From contig NZ_JAGQCW010000004.1 of NCBI RefSeq assembly GCF_024346395.1, forward strand, positions 1 through 64,000: a stretch of DNA of 64,000 nucleotides, in the 5' to 3' direction. Below, one piece after another: positions 36,000-44,813 of the stretch. Source of the stretch: Cyanobium sp. AMD-g. GTDB lineage: Bacteria; Cyanobacteriota; Cyanobacteriia; PCC-6307; Cyanobiaceae. The notes beneath the pieces were generated by a model. That model saw only the letters and a program-made list of their open reading frames with translations, was not told the origin of the DNA and made no database searches. Every line of letters starts with the position of its first letter. The first letter of the stretch is position 1. The position numbers and the translations under genes are program-made.

Positions 36000-37321
36000 A
36001 GCTGCTGGTGCTCGCCCCCTCCGCCTACCTGCTCGGCGGGGTTCAGGACTGGCTGGCGAATCTGGTACCGGGGCTGCGAGCTGGTGGGATGGAGGTAACG
36101 GTGGCGGTACCTGACGGCGACCATCACCGCCATGGCCCCTACGCCCGGGCCTATCCGGCGTTGGCGGCCCAACCGCTCGCCAACCCCAGCGGCAGCGCCG
36201 AGGGCAGGATCCGCGCCATTGCCGCCCTGCTGGGAAGGCTCGATCCCCAGCTCGTGCTCGGGGTCAACCTGGTCGACCTCTACCCCGCGGCCCAGCGGGC
36301 CCGCCGCCGGGGGAGCTTTCACGGACGGGTGGTGATGACCCTGCATGCGCTGCAGGCGGAGTACTTCGACGACCTGCAGCGCCACGGTGCCGGCATCGAT
36401 GCGGTGATCGCCACCAATCGGCTGGCCTGCCGGCTGGCGAGCGATCGGGGCGGAATGGAACCAACCCGGGTTCTCTACGCCCCCTACGGCGTACCGGTGC
36501 CGCCCTGGCAGTGCCCCGCCGGCGATCCCGCCGCCACCTTGAAGCTGGCCTGGGTGGGGCGGCTGGAGCAGGCCCAGAAACGGGTGCACGACCTGCCGCC
36601 GCTGCTGGCGGAGCTCGAGGCCCTGGGCATCGCCGTCCAGCTCAGCATCGCCGGCGATGGCGAGGAGCGCCCGGCCCTGGAGCGCTCCCTGGCGCCCAGG
36701 ATCGCCGCTGGCACGGTGCGACTGCTGGGCCACGTCGACCAGCAACGGCTGGCGGCGGAGATCTACGGCCATCACCATGCCCTGGTGATCACCTCCGCCT
36801 GGGAAACGGGCCCGATCGTGGCCTGGCAGGCCATGGCCAGTGGCATGGCGGTGGTCAGCAGCCGCTATGTGGGGTCGGGCCTGGAGGGGGCCCTGGAGCA
36901 CGACGCCACGGCCCTGCTCTTCCCCTGCGGCGATGTCGCCGCCGCCGCCGCCCAACTGGCACGGCTGCGGCAGGGCGCCCTGCTGCAGCGGCTGTCCCGG
37001 GCCGGCCACGCCCTGGTGGCCGGGCGCTACAGCGGCAGCGCCTCCCTGGCGGCCTGGCGACGGGCCCTCACACAGGTGATGGAGCTTCCCAGGCTCCCAG
37101 AGATCCTCCCTGAACCGGATCCGGCCCCCGCCGGGCGGCTGGATCGCTGGTTGGGCCGCCGCCGCGGTGAAGATCTGCGCCAGCTGCTGGGGCAGCGCTT
37201 CCGCCACAGCAGCGCTGGCAGCGAGTGGCCCCATTCCGGTGGCGAAGCCGATGGGGCTGCAGAAGAGGCCCTGCTGGCGACGGCGGGGCGGGTCGACCAT
37301 CCCGGTGCTCCCCATGGCTGA
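35996..37321 (+). CDS. Family 4 glycosyltransferase
   Basis: The 441-residue GT-B retaining enzyme begins MKLLVLAPSAYLLGGVQDWLANLVPGL, with the glycine-rich donor-loop region typical of GT4. The C-terminal half has LKLAWVGRLEQAQKRVHDL, LSIAGDGEERPALE, LLGHVDQQ and HALVITSAWETGPIVAWQAMASGMAVVSS, the conserved E-x7-E-like donor site, here with ETGPIVAWQA. The last 60 residues form a charged, poorly conserved tail, so the overlap with the next gene (eight bases) is not essential. Donor unknown. Confidence 0.9.
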   Translation: MKLLVLAPSAYLLGGVQDWLANLVPGLRAGGMEVTVAVPDGDHHRHGPYARAYPALAAQPLANPSGSAEGRIRAIAALLGRLDPQLVLGVNLVDLYPAAQRARRRGSFHGRVVMTLHALQAEYFDDLQRHGAGIDAVIATNRLACRLASDRGGMEPTRVLYAPYGVPVPPWQCPAGDPAATLKLAWVGRLEQAQKRVHDLPPLLAELEALGIAVQLSIAGDGEERPALERSLAPRIAAGTVRLLGHVDQQRLAAEIYGHHHALVITSAWETGPIVAWQAMASGMAVVSSRYVGSGLEGALEHDATALLFPCGDVAAAAAQLARLRQGALLQRLSRAGHALVAGRYSGSASLAAWRRALTQVMELPRLPEILPEPDPAPAGRLDRWLGRRRGEDLRQLLGQRFRHSSAGSEWPHSGGEADGAAEEALLATAGRVDHPGAPHG

Positions 37322-39335
37322 AGCGACAGGACCCTCCCGGAAGGAATGGCTGGGCGTCTGGCTGAAGGAGCGGCTGCGCTACGAGTGGTTGCTGCGCCAG
37401 CCCGTGCCAGCCCACCTGGCGATCGCCAACCGCGACGAGCGGCTGGAAGCGGCCCCCGATGGCGGTGGCCAGGCCTGCCTGTGGCGCTTCACCTCACGCC
37501 TGCATGCGCCCCGACTGCAGCCGGAACTGGGCAGGCGCCTGCTGGAGCGCTGCCTGGCGGCCGCGCCGATCCGCCGCCGCGCCGCCCCCCTCTGGAGTGA
37601 GGGGCCGCCGGAGCTGAGCGTGCTGATCGGCCACCGGGGTCTTGAACGGCTGCCCCTGCTGCTGGCCACCCTGGAGTCCCTGGCCGCCCAGGAGAACGTG
37701 CACCTGGAATGCCTGGTGATCGAGCAGGACAGCGAACCCCGCATCGCCGACCGCCTGCCGCCCTGGGTGCGCCACATCCATGGGCCCCTGCCCGACCCCA
37801 CCGCCCCCTACAACCGCTCCCACACCTTCAATCTGGGCGCCCGCGAGGCCCGCGCTCCGGTGCTGCTGCTACACGACAACGACATGCTCGTGCCGTCCGG
37901 CTACGCCCGCCGCCTGCTGGAGAGGATCGCCTGCGGCTACGCGGTGGTGAACCCGAAGCGGTTCGTCTTCTACCTCGACGCAGTCCACAGCGCCTCGGTG
38001 CTCGCTGGCTCAGAGGCATACGGGGCGCGGCCCGCCGAAGCGATCGTGCAGAACCTGGAGGCGGGGGGCTCGATGGCGATCACCGCCGAGGCCTATGCCG
38101 CCATCGGCGGCATGGACGAGGGCTTCGTCGGCTGGGGCGGTGAAGACAACGAGTTCTGGGACCGCTGCCTCACCCGGCCCACCTGGATCTGGGGCTACGA
38201 GCCGATCGTGCACCTCTGGCACCGCGGCCAGCCCCTCAAGCACCAGCGGGACAACCCCAACCTGGAGCGGGCCCGTGCCGTGATGCGGCGCCCCGCGCTC
38301 GAGCGCATCGCCGCCCTGCGACCCGCGCCGGTGAGCGGCCTGGTCAGCACGATCATTCCGGTGCATAACCGCTCCACCCTGCTGCGCGAAGCGGTGGCGA
38401 GCGTGCTCGCGCAGGACCACCGGCCGATCGAGATCGTCATCGTCGACGACGGCTCCAGCGACGACACCGGCGCGGTGGCCGATGGCCTGGCCGCCGCCCA
38501 TCCGGACCTCATCCGGGTGATCCACCAGCCCAACGGCGGGCCCGGCGCCGCCCGCCAGCGGGGCCTGGACCACAGCCGCGGCGAATTCGTCCAGTACCTC
38601 GACAGCGACGATTTGCTGCTGCCCGGCAAGTTCAGCGCCCAGGTGGCGGCCCTGGAGCGGTCTGTCGAGGCCCAGATCGCCTATGGCCCCAGCCTGGAGG
38701 AGGACCATTCCCAGCGCCCGATCCAGCGCCGCGGTCCGATGCGGGCCACCGGCACACCCCTGGAGCGCCTGTTCCCCCGGCTGCTGCTGGAGCGCTGGTG
38801 GACCACCAGCTGTCCGCTGTATCGGCGCGAGCTGCTCGATCACATCGGCCCCTGGCAGCCCTGGATCAACGAGGAGGACTGGGAGTACGACGGCAGGGCC
38901 GGCGCCGCCGGGGCCCCACTGGTGTGGGTGCCAAGCGAGGTGTCGGTGCGGCGGATTCACATGGGTGACGATCACCTCAGCGACCGGGGCCACCTCGACC
39001 CCCGCAAGCTGGCGGACCGGGCCCGGGCGCAGGACTCCCTGCTGCGTAGTGCCCTGGCCGCCGGCGTCGACCGCCACAGTCCCGAGATGGCGCGTTTCTC
39101 GCGCTCCGCCTTCCTGCTCAGCCGTCAGTGCGGCGCCGCCGGAGCGGAGCAGGCCTCAGAGCGGCTGTTCCAGCTGGCCCGCCGCACCGGGGCCTGGCAG
39201 GGGCGCCGGCGACTGGAGTTCGCCCTGTATGGGCTGCTGGCCGCCGTCCTGGGCTGGGGACGGGCGGCCCGGTTGAGCATGGGGGTCCGGACACGGCTGC
39301 CGCCAGGATCCCGCCCAGGGGGGAACATGGCCTGA
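37314..39335 (+). CDS. Two-domain glycosyltransferase (two GT2-type domains)
   Basis: The 673-residue protein carries two GT-A domains. The first (about residues 95-330) has ELSVLIGHRGLERLPLLLATLES, LLLHDNDMLVPSGY and GWGGEDNEFWDRC. The second (about 340-600) is a classic GT2 domain: LVSTIIPVHNRSTLLREAVASVL, IEIVIVDDGSSDDTGA, GGPGAARQRGLDHSRGEFVQYLDSDDLLLPGKF and a late WINEEDWEYDGR. Fused pairs of this kind often add two sugars in turn, as in chondroitin or hyaluronan polymerases. The ATG at 37314 overlaps the upstream stop by eight bases. Confidence 0.88.
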   Translation: MAEATGPSRKEWLGVWLKERLRYEWLLRQPVPAHLAIANRDERLEAAPDGGGQACLWRFTSRLHAPRLQPELGRRLLERCLAAAPIRRRAAPLWSEGPPELSVLIGHRGLERLPLLLATLESLAAQENVHLECLVIEQDSEPRIADRLPPWVRHIHGPLPDPTAPYNRSHTFNLGAREARAPVLLLHDNDMLVPSGYARRLLERIACGYAVVNPKRFVFYLDAVHSASVLAGSEAYGARPAEAIVQNLEAGGSMAITAEAYAAIGGMDEGFVGWGGEDNEFWDRCLTRPTWIWGYEPIVHLWHRGQPLKHQRDNPNLERARAVMRRPALERIAALRPAPVSGLVSTIIPVHNRSTLLREAVASVLAQDHRPIEIVIVDDGSSDDTGAVADGLAAAHPDLIRVIHQPNGGPGAARQRGLDHSRGEFVQYLDSDDLLLPGKFSAQVAALERSVEAQIAYGPSLEEDHSQRPIQRRGPMRATGTPLERLFPRLLLERWWTTSCPLYRRELLDHIGPWQPWINEEDWEYDGRAGAAGAPLVWVPSEVSVRRIHMGDDHLSDRGHLDPRKLADRARAQDSLLRSALAAGVDRHSPEMARFSRSAFLLSRQCGAAGAEQASERLFQLARRTGAWQGRRRLEFALYGLLAAVLGWGRAARLSMGVRTRLPPGSRPGGNMA

Positions 39336-39339
39336 GGTG

Positions 39340-40275
39340 ATGCAGGAGCCTGTGGAGCACGAATCCGGCACGGCGCCGCAGGTGTCCGTTGTGATGGGCG
39401 TTCGCAATGGCGGTGCCGGGCTCACCGCCACCCTCGATTCCCTCACCAGCCAGGAGGGGGTGACTCTTGAGATCGTTGTGATCAATGACGGCTCCACCGA
39501 CGACACCGGAGCGTTGCTGGCGGCGCGCGCCGCTGGTGACCCACGTCTGCGGGTGCTGGAGCGGCAGGGACGGGGCCTCACCCGCTCTCTGATCGAAGGC
39601 TGCCAGGTGGCCCGCGGCCGCTTCATTGCCCGGCAGGATGCCGGCGATATCTCCCTGCCGGGACGGCTGCAGCGCCAACTGCGCTGCCTGGAGGAGAACC
39701 CGGAGGCCAGCCTCTGCTCCACCCACGTGCGCCTGGTGGTGCCCGAGGGGGCCACCGTGCGGGTGAACGCACCGAAGCCGGAGGAGCTCGCCGATGGTCT
39801 CACCGGTCCCGCCATCCACGGCTCGGTGATGCTGCGCCGCAGCGCCTACGAACGGGCAGGAGGCTATCGGCCGATGTTCTACTTCGCCCAGGACATCGAT
39901 CTTTGGAGCCGCATGGTGGAGATCGGCAGCCACCTGGTGGTGCCGGAGGTGCTCTACGAGGCCACCCTCTCCCCTGGATCGATCAGCGGTTCGCGGCGCC
40001 AGGAACAGGAGGCCTTCCACGCCCTGATCGTGGCGGCCACCCAGGCCCGCCGCGGCGGCCAGCCGGAGACACCTGTGCTGGCGGAAGCCGAGGCCCTGAG
40101 CGAGCGCTGCCGCGGCCTGCGGGCCCAACCCCGCCGGCAGGCCGATGGGGCCTATTTCATCGGCGCCTGTCTCAGCCATGAGCGTCCGGACCTGGCCCGC
40201 CTGTATCTGCGCCAGGCCCTCGCCCTCAACCCCTGGCACCTCAAGGCCAGGCTCAAGCTGGCCGCCTTGCCATGA
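39340..40275 (+). CDS. Family 2 glycosyltransferase
   Basis: The 311-residue GT-A protein has QVSVVMGVRNGGAGLTATLDSLT, LEIVVINDGSTDDTG, RGLTRSLIEGCQVARGRFIARQDAGDI (QDA in place of a stricter DxD) and AIHGSVMLRRSAYERAGGYRP. FAQDIDLWSRM is the usual late ED/QD motif. The C-terminal 50 residues look like a small helical repeat (ACLSHERPDLARLYLRQALALNP) of TPR type. A GTG at 39337 is an alternative start. Confidence 0.9.
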   Translation: MQEPVEHESGTAPQVSVVMGVRNGGAGLTATLDSLTSQEGVTLEIVVINDGSTDDTGALLAARAAGDPRLRVLERQGRGLTRSLIEGCQVARGRFIARQDAGDISLPGRLQRQLRCLEENPEASLCSTHVRLVVPEGATVRVNAPKPEELADGLTGPAIHGSVMLRRSAYERAGGYRPMFYFAQDIDLWSRMVEIGSHLVVPEVLYEATLSPGSISGSRRQEQEAFHALIVAATQARRGGQPETPVLAEAEALSERCRGLRAQPRRQADGAYFIGACLSHERPDLARLYLRQALALNPWHLKARLKLAALP

Positions 40276-42335
40276 CCCTCAGCGTCGCGATTCCCACCTT
40301 CGGCCGCGATCAGGTGCTGATCGACAGCGTCGCCGCCTTGCTGGCCCTGGATCCGCCCCCGTTCGAGCTGCTGCTGGTCGACCAGACGCCCAGGCACGAT
40401 CCCGACTGCGAAGCGCGGCTGGGCGCCTGGCAGGCGCAGGGACGGATCCGATGGCTGCGGCTGCCGACCCCCTCGATCACCGCGGCCATGAACGTGGCTC
40501 TGCAGGAGGCCAGCGGCGAGCGGGTGCTGTTCCTCGACGACGACATCCTGCCGGACCCGGAGCTGCTCAACGCCCACGAACAGGCGGGTGCCGCTGACCC
40601 CGACGCCATGCTCGCCGGGCGGGTGCTGCAGCCCTGGCACCAGGGCCAGAGCGATCCGGACGACGGGCTCTTCCTGTTCAACAGCCTGCAGCCCCGCTCC
40701 GTGCAGGAGTTCATGGGGGGCAATGTGGCCATCCCCCGCCAACTGGCCCTGGACCTGGGTGGGTTCGACCAGAACTTCGTGCGGGTGGCCTACCGCTTTG
40801 AGGCGGAATTCGCCTTCCGCTGGCGCCAGGCCGGCCATCCGATCCAGTACGTGCCCGGTGCCCTGATCCACCACCTCCGGGCCGAGCGGGGCGGCACCCG
40901 CAGCTACGGCAAGCACCTCACCACCGTCAAACCCGACCATGCCGTGGGGCGGTACTACTTCCAGCTGCGCACCCAGCCGCTGCCGGCGGCCCTGGCGGGG
41001 TGCCTGCGCGGCTGGCTGGGGTCGGTGCGCAGCCGCCACCACCTGCGCCATCCCTGGTGGATCCCCCCCACCCTGCTGGCCGAGGGACGTGGCCTGGCCT
41101 GGGCCCTGCGGCTGCAGAAGCGGGGTCCGGCCCTGCTGCCGACGCGCCGGCGCCGGTTGCTGATTGCCGGCAGCCATCCGGTTCAGTACCAGACACCTCT
41201 GTTCCAGACCCTCGCCGGCTCCCCTGGTGTGAGCAGCGACGTGCTCTTTCTCACCCTTCCGGACGCCCGGACCCAGGGGCTGGGGTTCGGGGTCTGCTTC
41301 GAGTGGGACGTGCCCCTGCTGGAGGGCTACCCCTGGCACCGGGCCGCCAGCGGTCGCGGCCGCGGCATCACCTCCGGCTACCGGGGTGTCTGGCTGGCGA
41401 ACCCGCTGGCGGAACTGGGATTCGGTCCCGGGAAGGAGCGGCCCGATGCCCTGCTGCTGACCGGCTGGCATTTCCTGGGGATGGTGCAGCTGTTCATCGC
41501 CGCCCGCCTGCAGGGCCTGCCTGTGTTGCTGCGGATGGATTCCAATGCCTTCCGCCCCAGGCCCTGGCCCCTGACGCTCGCCTACTGGTTTCTGTTCCGG
41601 GGGGTCTCGGTCGGACTTCCCGTCGGCACGGCCAATGCCCGCTGGTACCGCCAGTTCGGCATCCCCCAGAAGCGGCTGGTGCCGTCCCCCCACTTCGTGG
41701 ACAACGCCTACTTCAGCGAGCGGGCCGGCGCCCTGCGCCCACGCCGGGATGAGCTGCGCCAGCGCTGGGCCATCCCGCCGCGAACCTTCTGCTTCCTGTT
41801 CGCCGGCAAACTCCAGCCCAAGAAGCGTCCGTTCGACCTGCTCGAAGCGTTGCGGTTGCTCCAGGTCGACCCCCTGGCCACGCCGGTGCATCTCCTGCTG
41901 GTGGGCACCGGTCCCCTGGAGGAGGCCTGCCGGGCACTGGCCGCCCAGCACCGCCTGCCGGTGAGCTTCGCCGGCTTCCTGAATCAATCCGAAATGCCGT
42001 CGGCCTACGCAGTGGCCGACAGCCTGGTGCTGCCCTCCGACCACGGCGAAACCTGGGGCCTGGTGGTGAATGAGGCCATGGCCTGCGGCCTGCCGGCGAT
42101 CGTCAGCGACCAGGTGGGATGCGCCGAAGACCTGGTGCTCGAGGGCCGCACGGGCCTGGTGAGTCCCGTCGGCCAGCCAGCGGCCCTGGCCGCCGCCATG
42201 GGGAGAATGGCTGCCGACCCGGACGCCGCCGCGCAGATGGGGGCAACGGCCAAAGAGCTCGTCCAGGCCCATTTCAGCGTCCGGAACGCGGCTGAGGGCA
42301 TCCTGGCTGGGGTGGCCCTGCTGGAGCAGGGCTGA
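40272..42335 (+). CDS. Fused GT2-GT4 glycosyltransferase
   Basis: The 687-residue protein joins two different folds. Residues about 1-250 form an inverting GT2 domain: LSVAIPTFGRDQVLIDSVAAL, ERVLFLDDDILPDPEL with the DxD and GGNVAIPRQLALDLGGFDQNF. From about residue 290 a GT4 GT-B domain begins: RRLLIAGSHPVQYQTPLFQTL, then FCFLFAGKLQPKKRPFDLLEAL, LLLVGTGPLEE, FAGFLNQSEMP and LPSDHGETWGLVVNEAMACGLPAIVS. One polypeptide thus has a potential inverting and a retaining site. It overlaps the upstream stop as ATGA. Confidence 0.9.
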   Translation: MTLSVAIPTFGRDQVLIDSVAALLALDPPPFELLLVDQTPRHDPDCEARLGAWQAQGRIRWLRLPTPSITAAMNVALQEASGERVLFLDDDILPDPELLNAHEQAGAADPDAMLAGRVLQPWHQGQSDPDDGLFLFNSLQPRSVQEFMGGNVAIPRQLALDLGGFDQNFVRVAYRFEAEFAFRWRQAGHPIQYVPGALIHHLRAERGGTRSYGKHLTTVKPDHAVGRYYFQLRTQPLPAALAGCLRGWLGSVRSRHHLRHPWWIPPTLLAEGRGLAWALRLQKRGPALLPTRRRRLLIAGSHPVQYQTPLFQTLAGSPGVSSDVLFLTLPDARTQGLGFGVCFEWDVPLLEGYPWHRAASGRGRGITSGYRGVWLANPLAELGFGPGKERPDALLLTGWHFLGMVQLFIAARLQGLPVLLRMDSNAFRPRPWPLTLAYWFLFRGVSVGLPVGTANARWYRQFGIPQKRLVPSPHFVDNAYFSERAGALRPRRDELRQRWAIPPRTFCFLFAGKLQPKKRPFDLLEALRLLQVDPLATPVHLLLVGTGPLEEACRALAAQHRLPVSFAGFLNQSEMPSAYAVADSLVLPSDHGETWGLVVNEAMACGLPAIVSDQVGCAEDLVLEGRTGLVSPVGQPAALAAAMGRMAADPDAAAQMGATAKELVQAHFSVRNAAEGILAGVALLEQG

Positions 42336-42336
42336 G

Positions 42337-43638
42337 ATGGCCAGGGCCCTGATTCTCTCCCTGCAACCCCCAGGCGGTGGCGGCGTCCAGGCCCGCCGCT
42401 ACGCCAAGTTGCTGCCCCATCTGGCGGGGGCGGGCTGGGAGTTCCATGTCGTCGGTCCCGACCCCCGGCTGGATGCCGTCACACCGGAGCTCATCGACGG
42501 CCAGGACCGCTTCTGCCACTACAGCCGCCAGGTCTCCCGATCCCATCGTTGCGCCATCCGCAAGAACCGACGCAGGGCCGGCACCCCACTGCACCTGTGG
42601 TTCGGCCTGCGCCAACTGATCCACCAGCGGCTGGAGCGGCTGGGTGGCCACGACCCCCAGACCCACGCCCTCGAGGGCCTGAGGACCACGGCCCTGGCGA
42701 CGGCGGCGGCGATCCGGTTCGATCTGGTGGCCGGGATCTGCCCGGATTTCCGGGTGCTTGAGGTGGCGCGGGCTGTGGCCGACGAACTCGGCAAACCCTT
42801 CGTCGCGATCTATGACGACCCCTACGGCCATCGGGAGAAGGACCTGTTTCACCCGGCCGAACCCGAGCGCCAGCGGGCCGTGCTGGCCGCGGCGACGGGG
42901 GCCGTGTTCGCCTCGCCCCTCACACTCACGCGTTACCGGGAGCAGGGACTCCTGGGATCCACCCCCGCCCGCTTCCTGCCGGACTGCTTCGAGGTCGGCG
43001 AGACCCCACCATCAGCAGCCCGGACAGGCCCGCCGGCACCCGGGGTGCCCATGGCGGCGGCCGACGCCCCACTGACCCTGTTTCACCCCGGCAACCTGGG
43101 CCCCTGGCGGCCGATCGAGCCGCTGCTGGAGGCGGTGCGGCGATGGCACGGTGAGGGGCGTGGGGACCTGCGAATTCTTCTCTACGGCTATCTCTACGAA
43201 GCGGCCAAAACGGCCATCCGCTGCGACCCCACCCTGCGCAGCAGCATTCGGGTCCATGCCGCCGTGAGCAACAAGCACTCGCACCAGCTGGCCGAGGCGG
43301 CCGATGCTGTGCTCGTGCTGATCGGGCCTCGCCACACGGACAACCTGCCCTCGAAGTTCTTCGAATACCTCCCCCACGCCACACCGATGCTGGTGGCGGG
43401 ACCGGCGGGCAACCCGCTCGAGGCCATCCTCGACGCCCTTCACAAGGGCGTCTACTGCGACATCGAGAGCAGCGAGGCCATCTTCGACGCCCTGGTGGCG
43501 TTGCAACGCCAGGGCGGCTCCTACCGGGATCACCAGCGCCACAACCCGGACGCCATCGGCGCCTATGCCGCCAACCGGGTGGCCTGGAACTGGGGGGCGG
43601 CGTTCGATGGCTTCCTGGCAGCCCGCCCTTTGCCATGA
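42337..43638 (+). CDS. GT-B glycosyltransferase-like protein
   Basis: The 433-residue protein has ALILSLQPPGGGGVQARRYAKLLPHLA at the N-terminus, a GT4-like opening. The second half begins LTLFHPGNLGPWRPIEPLLEAV and has ILLYGYLYEAAKTAIR, then EAADAVLVLIGPRHTDNLPSKFFEYLPHATPMLVAG. In GT4 enzymes this is the donor-binding SKxxEYLA motif. It fits cytoplasmic WbuB-like transferases. A single base separates it from the upstream stop. Confidence 0.82.
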   Translation: MARALILSLQPPGGGGVQARRYAKLLPHLAGAGWEFHVVGPDPRLDAVTPELIDGQDRFCHYSRQVSRSHRCAIRKNRRRAGTPLHLWFGLRQLIHQRLERLGGHDPQTHALEGLRTTALATAAAIRFDLVAGICPDFRVLEVARAVADELGKPFVAIYDDPYGHREKDLFHPAEPERQRAVLAAATGAVFASPLTLTRYREQGLLGSTPARFLPDCFEVGETPPSAARTGPPAPGVPMAAADAPLTLFHPGNLGPWRPIEPLLEAVRRWHGEGRGDLRILLYGYLYEAAKTAIRCDPTLRSSIRVHAAVSNKHSHQLAEAADAVLVLIGPRHTDNLPSKFFEYLPHATPMLVAGPAGNPLEAILDALHKGVYCDIESSEAIFDALVALQRQGGSYRDHQRHNPDAIGAYAANRVAWNWGAAFDGFLAARPLP

Positions 43639-44813
43639 GGGTTCTGCATGTGATCCCCTCGATCAGCCCGCTGCGGGGCGGCCCCAGCCGGGCCGTGATC
43701 GACATGGTGGCGGCCCTGCGCCTCCAGGACGTGGACGCCGCCATCCTCACCACCAACGACAATGGCCCGGGCCTGCACCCGGAGCTGGTCACCGGACGCT
43801 GGCAGTGGCACCAGGGGGTGCCGGTGCTCGCGTTCCCCCGCTGGAGTCCGCCGGTGCCGGCCCTGCGGGAGTTCGCCTTCAGCCCTGCACTCAGTCTCTG
43901 GCTGGCCCGGCATCTGAAGCATTACGACCTGCTCCACATCCATGCCCTTTTCTCCTATCCCTCCACCAGCGCCATGGTCCAGGCCCGCTGGGCCGGCGTT
44001 CCCTACATCCTGCGCAGCATCGGCCAGCTGAGCCCGTGGAGCCTGGCCCAGAGCCGCGGCCGTAAACGCCTGTTGCTGCACCTGATCGAACGGAGCAACC
44101 TCGAGCAGGCGGCTGCCCTGCACTTCACCACCACCGCCGAGCGGGACGAAGCGGCCGCCCTGGGCCTGGCCCCGCCGAGCCTGGTGCTGCCCCTGGGGGT
44201 GCGCGGCCCTGACCTGCTGGCAGCGCCAGCGGCTGCTCCGAAGCCTTCGACGCCCGTCCGCTTCCTCTTTCTGTCGCGGTTGCACCCGAAGAAGCAGCTG
44301 GAGAAGCTGCTGGAGGCCCTGGCCCTGCTGCAGCGGCAGCGGCCCGAAGCCAGCTGGGAACTGGCCATCGCCGGCGATGGGGAGCCCCGTTATGTCGCCG
44401 CCCTGCAGGAGCAGACCAGGGAACTGGGCATCGATACCCGCTGCCACTGGCTGGGTTTCGTGGAGGGGGAAGCGAAATGGCAGGCTCTGGACGCCGCCGA
44501 CTGGTACGTCCTGCCATCGGCGGCGGAGAACTTCGGCATTGCCGCCGTTGAGGCCCTTGCCTCGGGAACCCCCGTCATCCTTTCTCCTGAGGTGGCCGTG
44601 GCTGCCGACGTGGACCGTGCCGGTGCCGGCCTCGTCTGTGCCAGCGACCCGGAAGCGCTGGCCATGACCCTGGCCACCGCGTTGGTGCGGCCTTCGCTGT
44701 CAATGCGGACGTCCGCCTTTAACCTGGCGGAATCGGATTTTTCCTGGAGCACGATCGCCCTTCAGCTGCGTGACGCCTACCGCCAGGTGCTGCCCCCCTC
44801 CGCCGGTCGATGA
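43635..44813 (+). CDS. Family 4 glycosyltransferase
   Basis: The 392-residue enzyme has the complete GT4 pattern: MRVLHVIPSISPLRGGPSRAVIDMVAAL, LLHIHALFSYPSTSAM, then VRFLFLSRLHPKKQLEKLLEAL, LAIAGDGEPRYV, HWLGFVEGEAKWQAL and LPSAAENFGIAAVEALASGTPVILS, in which the two Glu of the E-x7-E motif are visible. The ATG overlaps the upstream stop as ATGA. Donor unknown; mannose, fucose and galactose are the usual donors for this group. Confidence 0.93.
   Translation: MRVLHVIPSISPLRGGPSRAVIDMVAALRLQDVDAAILTTNDNGPGLHPELVTGRWQWHQGVPVLAFPRWSPPVPALREFAFSPALSLWLARHLKHYDLLHIHALFSYPSTSAMVQARWAGVPYILRSIGQLSPWSLAQSRGRKRLLLHLIERSNLEQAAALHFTTTAERDEAAALGLAPPSLVLPLGVRGPDLLAAPAAAPKPSTPVRFLFLSRLHPKKQLEKLLEALALLQRQRPEASWELAIAGDGEPRYVAALQEQTRELGIDTRCHWLGFVEGEAKWQALDAADWYVLPSAAENFGIAAVEALASGTPVILSPEVAVAADVDRAGAGLVCASDPEALAMTLATALVRPSLSMRTSAFNLAESDFSWSTIALQLRDAYRQVLPPSAGR

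Noticed and set aside
40152-42272. Minus-strand open frame of 706 codons opposite the GT2-GT4 fusion
   Set aside because: Low-complexity Gln/Gly/His/Ala composition and full overlap with a well-supported gene.
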